DNA from: Microbotryum silenes-acaulis
Taxonomy: Eukaryota; Basidiomycota; Microbotryomycetes; Microbotryales; Microbotryaceae
Assembly: GCA_003665825.1 (NCBI GenBank)
Contig: QPFY01000010.1
Coordinates: forward strand, 620,001-684,000
Direction of reading: 5' to 3'
DNA length: 64,000 nucleotides
Part shown: positions 59,101-64,000 of the stretch, piece by piece
Layout of the letters: every line of letters starts with the position of its first letter
Numbering within the stretch: the first letter of the stretch is position 1
Translations under genes and position numbers: made by a program
The notes under the pieces: generated by a model
What the model was told of the DNA's origin: nothing
Database searches by the model: none
What the model saw: only the letters and a program-made list of their open reading frames with translations

Positions 59101-59628
59101 CTCATCGACGAGGGCTTCAACCGCTACACTTCAAACGTCGGAGGCGATGGCTTGCCTTCGTGGTTCCTCGACGACGAGCAACGCCACTTCCGCAACAACA
59201 TCCCCATCACCAAAGAAGCGGTTGTGGCCCTGAGGGAGAAGATGCGCGAACTGAACGCGCGGCCAATCAAGAAGATTGCTGAGGCCAAGGCGAGGAAGAA
59301 GATGCGCACGATCCGCCGTGCGGAGAAGATGCGCGCCAAGGCGCAGGGCATCAACGACGACGAGGAGAATGGGCTCACGGAGAAGGAGAAGGCCGCGAGC
59401 ATCGCCAAGGTCCTGTCCAAGGCGAAGTCGTCGGCGAAACCGACCAAGAAGCGCGAGATCAAGGTCGTTGTCGCCAAAGGCGCCAACAGGGGGATCAAGG
59501 GACGACCCAAGGGTGTCAAGGGGAGGTACAAGATGGTCGATCCGCGAGATCGAAAAGAGGCGAGGGCGCTCAAGCGGATCGCAAAGCGCGACAAGAAGGG
59601 GGGAGGACGCAGGAAGAAGAACAAGTAG
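56195..59628 (+). CDS. SPB1: SPB1/FTSJ3 ribosomal RNA 2'-O-methyltransferase
   Basis: Exons: 56195-56197 (ATG only), 56279-56309, 56391-56406 (16 nt), 56590-56604 (15 nt), 56681-56959, 57053-58944, 59027-59628; 945 residues. The assembled start [41 protein letters not shown] matches the family only when all the tiny exons are used. SAM loop DLCAAPGGW is at about 52-60. Catalytic tetrad positions of FtsJ enzymes are visible: Lys33 (AFKL), Asp in LHDGAPNVG, Lys in [11 protein letters not shown], Glu in SAEIFVVC. Long acidic and charged coiled-coil middle; C-terminal Spb1 domain '[21 protein letters not shown]...[22 protein letters not shown]' and Lys/Arg-rich end (GGGRRKKNK). Methylates a 25S rRNA A-loop guanosine during 60S assembly in the nucleolus (family knowledge). 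Confidence 0.95.
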
Positions 59629-60096
59629 GGGTGAGATGGACTTCTTTTGTTTTCGGCTCGGCTCGACTCGCGGGTTTTGTACATTTGCAATCTGTTTTCA
59701 TCAACTTGCGCGGATCGGTACATCCGGCAAATCGTCTCTGATACCCTTCTCGATCAGCAGTAGTGGGATTGAGAGGTCTCTGGCTTTCGTGCGGAGCTTA
59801 CGGGGCAGCTTGCCAATGTTCGACCTCATTTGAAAGCCCGGTGAGACAAGGCGCGCGAGAACTCGGGCCGACGTGCCATATTAGTGGACCTCATTGTTCC
59901 GCCGCTCGGTGATTGGAGAGCTGCTGGGCGCGCAGTGCTAGGAGTGACGACGGGGGACACTCCCATTATGAACTTATTTGTGTTCCAGCTTTGACTCTTT
60001 CATAACCATCTTGCTCTTAGTGCAAAATCTACACTGCTTTCCATTGTACAACAGATCCTTCCAGAATTCCTGCAAGACATTCCTACCCTAACTCAA
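59629..60096. other. Convergent 3' spacer SPB1 / IES1
   Basis: 468 bp between convergent stop codons; two 3' untranslated regions expected, no gene seen. Confidence 0.55.
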
Positions 60097-62327
60097 TCAT
60101 TCATCCTCGTCCCCACCTCCCTCCAGCCCATCGTCCCCACCTTCCCCACCCACTTCCTCATCCTCATTATCATCCCCTTCCAAAAAGCCGTTCTGGCCGG
60201 CCTCTCCGCGGCGTTTCCACTCCTCGAATTCGGGGAAGGTTTGAACGGGGGCTCGGATACCGGTGATTGGGTGGGGGAAGGTGAGGTAGCGACGACGGAC
60301 TGTGGTGAGAGTAGGGAGGAGAGATTTAGCCGCGGGGACGGAAGGCTTAGAGGGGTGCGTGGATGTTTGTTTTGATAGGCTTCAATGACTTACGAAGGAG
60401 GTCGTACGACCAGGTTTCTTCATCTTCCGAGTCGTAGTCCGGATCCCGGTTATCGAGCATGTCGCGACACACCCTGTTCCATGCATCTGAAAAGTCGTCA
60501 CTCGCAATCAGTTATCCCAGCACGCCGCTATGATTGGAGTTCTCCCCAACTCACCAGGCAGCCCGGACTCGTTTGAGGGTACTTCGATTGAATAATCTTC
60601 CTTTTCCCATTCGAGCGGCAACACCTCGATGACCCCTTTCTCCGCCAACGCATTATCCCTCGAGAACCTCGCCCAACTCCTGCCCATATCCCCTTCCTTC
60701 CTCTTCCTCTTCTTAACACCAGCCCCGCCCCCCGTTCCTCCGCCTCCAACTCCACCTTCCCCACCTCCTCCACCCGCTCCCGTTCCAGAATTAGCATGAT
60801 TCGCCTCCATCTCCGCCGCCACCGCCGCTGCCGCTTCCTTCTCCAATCGTCTCTGAATCGCCAACCTCATCTCTTCATCCTTCTTCTGAATAGCCGGTAC
60901 AAGTTTAACGACGCCTTCCCTAATCTGTTGCATCTCTTGAATGAAATCCATCTCGTCCTGCGTATCAACGTTCTCCTTCTCCTCTGACGGTTCCTTGCTC
61001 AATTGTAAAGGAGGGGTTAATTCGATGAGGGGAACGTCTTTATCGAGGGAGGGGGAAAAATCCTGAATGAAAGCTTTGTTCTCGAGGATATGATGAAGGA
61101 TGGAGAGGAAGGATTGAGCGCGGGGGAGGGAGGGAGAATCGGCGGGATAGAAGAGATCGAGCAGGTCGAAACGGGGGGGGAAGTAACGATCGGCGACCCA
61201 GATCGCTTCGTTGAAGAGAACAAAGAGGGCGTTCACTACCGTCGTGGGCGGACCTTGGGTAGGTTCTAAAGCGGCCTGTGTCACGTCATCGAGTGTCATT
61301 GAGCGTCAGAAAGAAAGGGTTCAAAGACGGCAATACGGAAGGACCGCGTCTCTGAGCCCGAATGACTGACGGATTTGAGGGCCAGCTCATGCAGAGTTTG
61401 GGGTTGTTGTTGTTGGGTCAGTTCCCAATCGAGGAAACAGGCTTTGAGGAGGGATTTGAGTCGGGGTGCGTCTTGCATTTGATTGCGCGACATTTCGTCG
61501 GTTTGGAGGGCGGGTACGGGGTGGTAGGTCCTTAGCGCGGTCTTCATGCTTGGGTAGACTATGAAGGGGGGTCAGCTTTTCATTAGTGACGATCAAGTGC
61601 AGGGCACCGTAGTAGTACTGACAGGCGAGTGTGGTGTTGATGCGACCGATGTTGATGAGGAAACAGAGCTGTGTAGAGGTAGCGAACGCTGGAGGTGTGA
61701 GAGCTCTGCACTGAATGCACGTTCTCCTTCGCTCTAGATCTACCTTGCAGAAATTGGCCGAGAACTGGGTGACGAAGAACGCATGAGCACATGGAATATC
61801 TCAAAAACAGCCCCAACTTAACTTACGGTCGGGTTCTCAATCAACCTATTCCTGAGGTTGAGGGTCGTCTTGCCCGAACTGAGCAACGCCTTGAGGTAGA
61901 GCTGGTCAAAGTTGAGGTAAGTTGGGGAAGAGGGAAGGTTCTTGGAGTCGACGGGTGCGGTGAAGCGGAAGGTGCGATCGGAGAATAGCTCGTCGAGGAC
62001 TTGGTATTGAAGGTCGTAGCGCAGGATGGGCTCGGCTGTGGAAGGTGGAAGGGGACGGGGACGTGGACGTCGAGGTGGACGTCGAGGTGGACGTCGAGGT
62101 GGAGGTGGGGTGAGTTGTCGGCTCTGCAGGACCCAGTATGGGAGAGTTGCCACGAAGGCGCGTCGTGTGACTGACCGTCCAGCTTCCGGATAGTCTGCGG
62201 TGAGGTAAAGGGGGTGTTGGCACGACCTGACCTCGCTCTGTACTACATAGAGGCCGATGGTACTGACCCAAAGCGACTCCTTTGCGCCCCTCTTCCAGCT
62301 CGTCGAGTCGTTCTTGCGCGGCGCCAT
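60097..62327 (-). CDS. IES1: INO80 chromatin-remodelling complex subunit Ies1-like
   Basis: Exons (minus): 62327-62268, 62194-62176 (19 nt), 62035-61827, 61764-61744 (21 nt), 61668-61623, 61558-61371, 61275-60555, 60486-60394, 60299-60097; 519 residues. The joined N-terminus 'KLDAEPILRYDLQYQVLDELFSD' and 'YLNFDQLYLKALLSSGKTTLNLRNRL' then 'FLINIGRINTTLAFYPSMKTALRTYHPVPALQ' and 'DAPRLKSLLKACFLDWEL', followed by 'GPPTTVVNALFVLFNEAIWVADRYFP...FDLLDLFYPADSPSLPRAQSFLSILHHILE' and 'ENVDTQDEMDF', is the order of the fungal Ino eighty subunit 1 family (recalled pattern). A Gly-rich then KKRKRK basic segment and an acidic C-terminus follow. Nuclear; INO80 moves nucleosomes and swaps H2A.Z. Nine exons, two of them under 22 nt. 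Confidence 0.82.
62058..62106 (-). repeat. 12-bp tandem repeat within IES1 intron 2
   Basis: Three head-to-tail copies of GTCGAGGTGGAC (plus-strand orientation) with flanking degenerate units, inside the 140-nt intron 62036-62175. On the sense strand this is a C/T-rich run near the 3' splice site. Confidence 0.8.
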
Positions 62328-63008
62328 ACTGTGTTGTGCTCACGATCTACTGGCCAGTGGTCCCAAGTCTCGCTGCGGTTGCACTCGCGATGGCGTCCCC
62401 AATTCAGCAGCTGAACGGCGTTGTCTCGACGGCGTTGTCTCTACCCGGGGAAGCGCGACTCGAGAGAGACGAACGAACCGGCCCGGGAGCGCGTCGGGGA
62501 ACGACTCATTCGCCCGCCTATCAAGAAGATATGCCAAGATTTTCGCCTGGGTAGACGGTTCTCAATGACTTTTCAAATTCTTGAACCTTCAAACTGGTAC
62601 AGTAAGAATCTCCCTCATACCGTTCCGGGCGACCAACTCGTGCGCCTGGCAGTTTGACGTCAGAGTCGCGTCGAGGTTGTTGGCCAGCTTCAGTCTTATC
62701 ATTCCCTACGTCAACGCGATCACCTTCCTCAACACCTACGCGACATTGGACATCCCGAGCCAACGACACACTATTCCACCCTACTCGATCACTGCTAGAC
62801 CCTTTTTTTTTGGAGCTGCAAGGCGAGTTCGGACGAAAGCTTCCCGGGTGACCCTCCTCAGTGACCACCTCGAGCAACCTGCGGAGCGAGCGAATCAGTC
62901 AGCACAGCGCACACAGCGCCCGGCAACGGCGAGCACGATCGACTCAGCAGAAGGGGGAGGGACAAGTCAGCGTGGTGTAGAGGAGTGAACGACCGACAAG
63001 GCGCCAAG
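62328..63008. promoter_or_regulatory. Divergent intergenic region IES1 / DHX29-like helicase
   Basis: 681 bp between head-to-head start codons, with a T9-10 run near 62802. Shared promoter region; no gene supported. Confidence 0.5.
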
Positions 63009-64000
63009 ATGCCGGCCAAAAAATCGGGCGGCGCCGGCAACAAGAAGAAGGCTAAACCGATCTCGAACCGAGGCTTCGCGACCGTGTCCATACCCAAGAA
63101 GAAGGTGCCCGAGCTGGAAGAAACTTCCGAACGAACCACACTCGAAAATGGAGCTATGCAGACGGATGCAGTAGCTTCGACCAGTCAGCTCAATGCGGTT
63201 GGCACCTCCACGGAGACGGCGACTGTGCCGGACGGCACTGCGGCGACGACTGAGGAGGCAGAGTGGGATGCGGAAGAGATCGAAAAACTGGAATGGTCCA
63301 GATTGGCGGACAAGATCAGGTCCACGGTCGACAAGGAGGTGGCTAGGGTGCTCAAGGTGAGCTTCTCCGTCGTGGAAAACTTGGGGGCCCGGTGTCTGAC
63401 TGCATCAACTCAAGCTTTGCCCCTCGTACAGGTGATTGATTACGAACGACGACTGTCGAGATCACTACCTACTTACTTTTGGACCGACCAGGATCTGGTA
63501 GGACAATTCTCCCATATTGCACAAGTCCCAACTTACCCGCCGAGCTGACCCCCCTCGAACTCGATACCGCACCAGCAACGGCGAATCATCGAACTAGGCC
63601 AGAGCCTCTTCTCTGAAGAGACCCCACAACCCCTATACGAGCCCGAGGATAAAGCCATCACCAAAATCGCGACGCTGTGGGGGGTCCTCGAAGGGATTGG
63701 CTTCCGCACCGAACGTATCGAGGAATGTCTGACCCAGGCCAAATCGCTCGAATTGGAGGATGCGCTTGATTGGGTAAGTGGCATCTCTGATCTCGAGAAT
63801 AATGTTCATTCAAACTCATGCCTTGAAGAATGGGTGTCTCGTCCCACAGCTCTTCCTCCATTGTGATGCCGAAGAATTGGGATGCGAAGGACCAATCGCG
63901 CCGACCATCCCACCTGCCGAGCCATCACTGGACTCCACAACTCCAAAGACGGATTCACTCGAATCATCAACTCCGAAACTCACACGATCTTCTTCACCCA
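63009..64000 (+). CDS. DHX29/Ucp12-like DExH RNA helicase, N-terminal part only
   Basis: Exons: 63009-63356, 63432-63497, 63576-63773, 63850->64000; the gene runs off the right edge, about 254 residues visible. Starts MPAKKSGGAGNKKKAKPISNRGFATVSIPKKK, the basic opening (with ISNRGFAT) shared by fungal DHX29/Ucp12-type helicases. Exon 2-3 read 'VIDYERRLSRSLPTYFWTDQDLQRRIIELGQSLF', and then a UBA-like helical segment 'LWGVLEGIGFRTERIEECLTQAKSLELEDALDWLFLHCDAEELG'. The helicase motifs would lie beyond the window. Function in these proteins is translation-initiation or ribosome-associated remodelling. The assignment rests on the N-terminal pattern alone. Confidence 0.65.

Overview
The window is nuclear DNA of a filamentous or yeast-like fungus, most likely a basidiomycete. 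The evidence is a GC-rich, intron-dense gene layout (up to 13 exons per gene), short GT-AG introns of about 60-200 nt, very short intergenic spaces, and proteins with fungal-only architectures (KilA-N plus ankyrin Mbp1-type factor, Hst3/4-type sirtuin, fungal Ies1, CFEM). The overall style suggests Pucciniomycotina (red-yeast-like), but that is inference. There are no bacterial operons, tRNA or rRNA genes or CRISPR arrays that I can support. All gene models were built by hand from splice sites and reading frame. Coordinates in the evidence fields are exon joins.

Left part (1-31 kb) is a dense housekeeping block: a PH-domain protein cut by the window edge; an Hst3/4-like sirtuin; a carnitine acetyltransferase with both a mitochondrial presequence and a C-terminal AKL; SMC6; the ribosome-assembly GTPase NOG2; the mitoribosome assembly factor RSM22; a mitochondrial isocitrate lyase family enzyme (probably 2-methylisocitrate lyase); the R-SNARE SEC22; a GNL1-type circularly permuted GTPase; a WSS1-type DNA-protein-crosslink protease; and a lactonase-fold beta-propeller whose first exon carries an apparent one-base frameshift.

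The middle (31-43 kb) is looser: a low-complexity hypothetical protein, ALG10 (last glucosyltransferase of the lipid-linked oligosaccharide), a small secreted CFEM protein, and a gene for a GCM/FLYWCH-like zinc DNA-binding protein that lies between two inverted copies of a small repeat and takes its stop codon from one of them. This repeat-flanked unit is the most element-like part of the window.

The right part (43-64 kb) holds an Mbp1/Res-type APSES transcription factor, a divergent YAE1/EMG1 pair, a Ser/Thr-rich single-span surface protein with a GSGSAA minisatellite, a 2.3-kb stretch with a possible gene relic, a secreted chitin-deacetylase-like protein that has lost most of its catalytic and metal-binding residues (a probable pseudoenzyme), SPB1 with a start-codon-only first exon, the INO80 subunit IES1, and the 5' part of a DHX29/Ucp12-like helicase gene.

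Themes: ribosome production recurs (NOG2, GNL1, EMG1, SPB1, YAE1 via Rli1, RSM22 for mitochondria), as does genome maintenance (SMC6, sirtuin, WSS1, IES1). Several head-to-head pairs (carnitine acetyltransferase/SMC6, NOG2/RSM22, SEC22/GNL1, YAE1/EMG1, IES1/helicase) imply shared promoter regions of about 0.3-0.8 kb.
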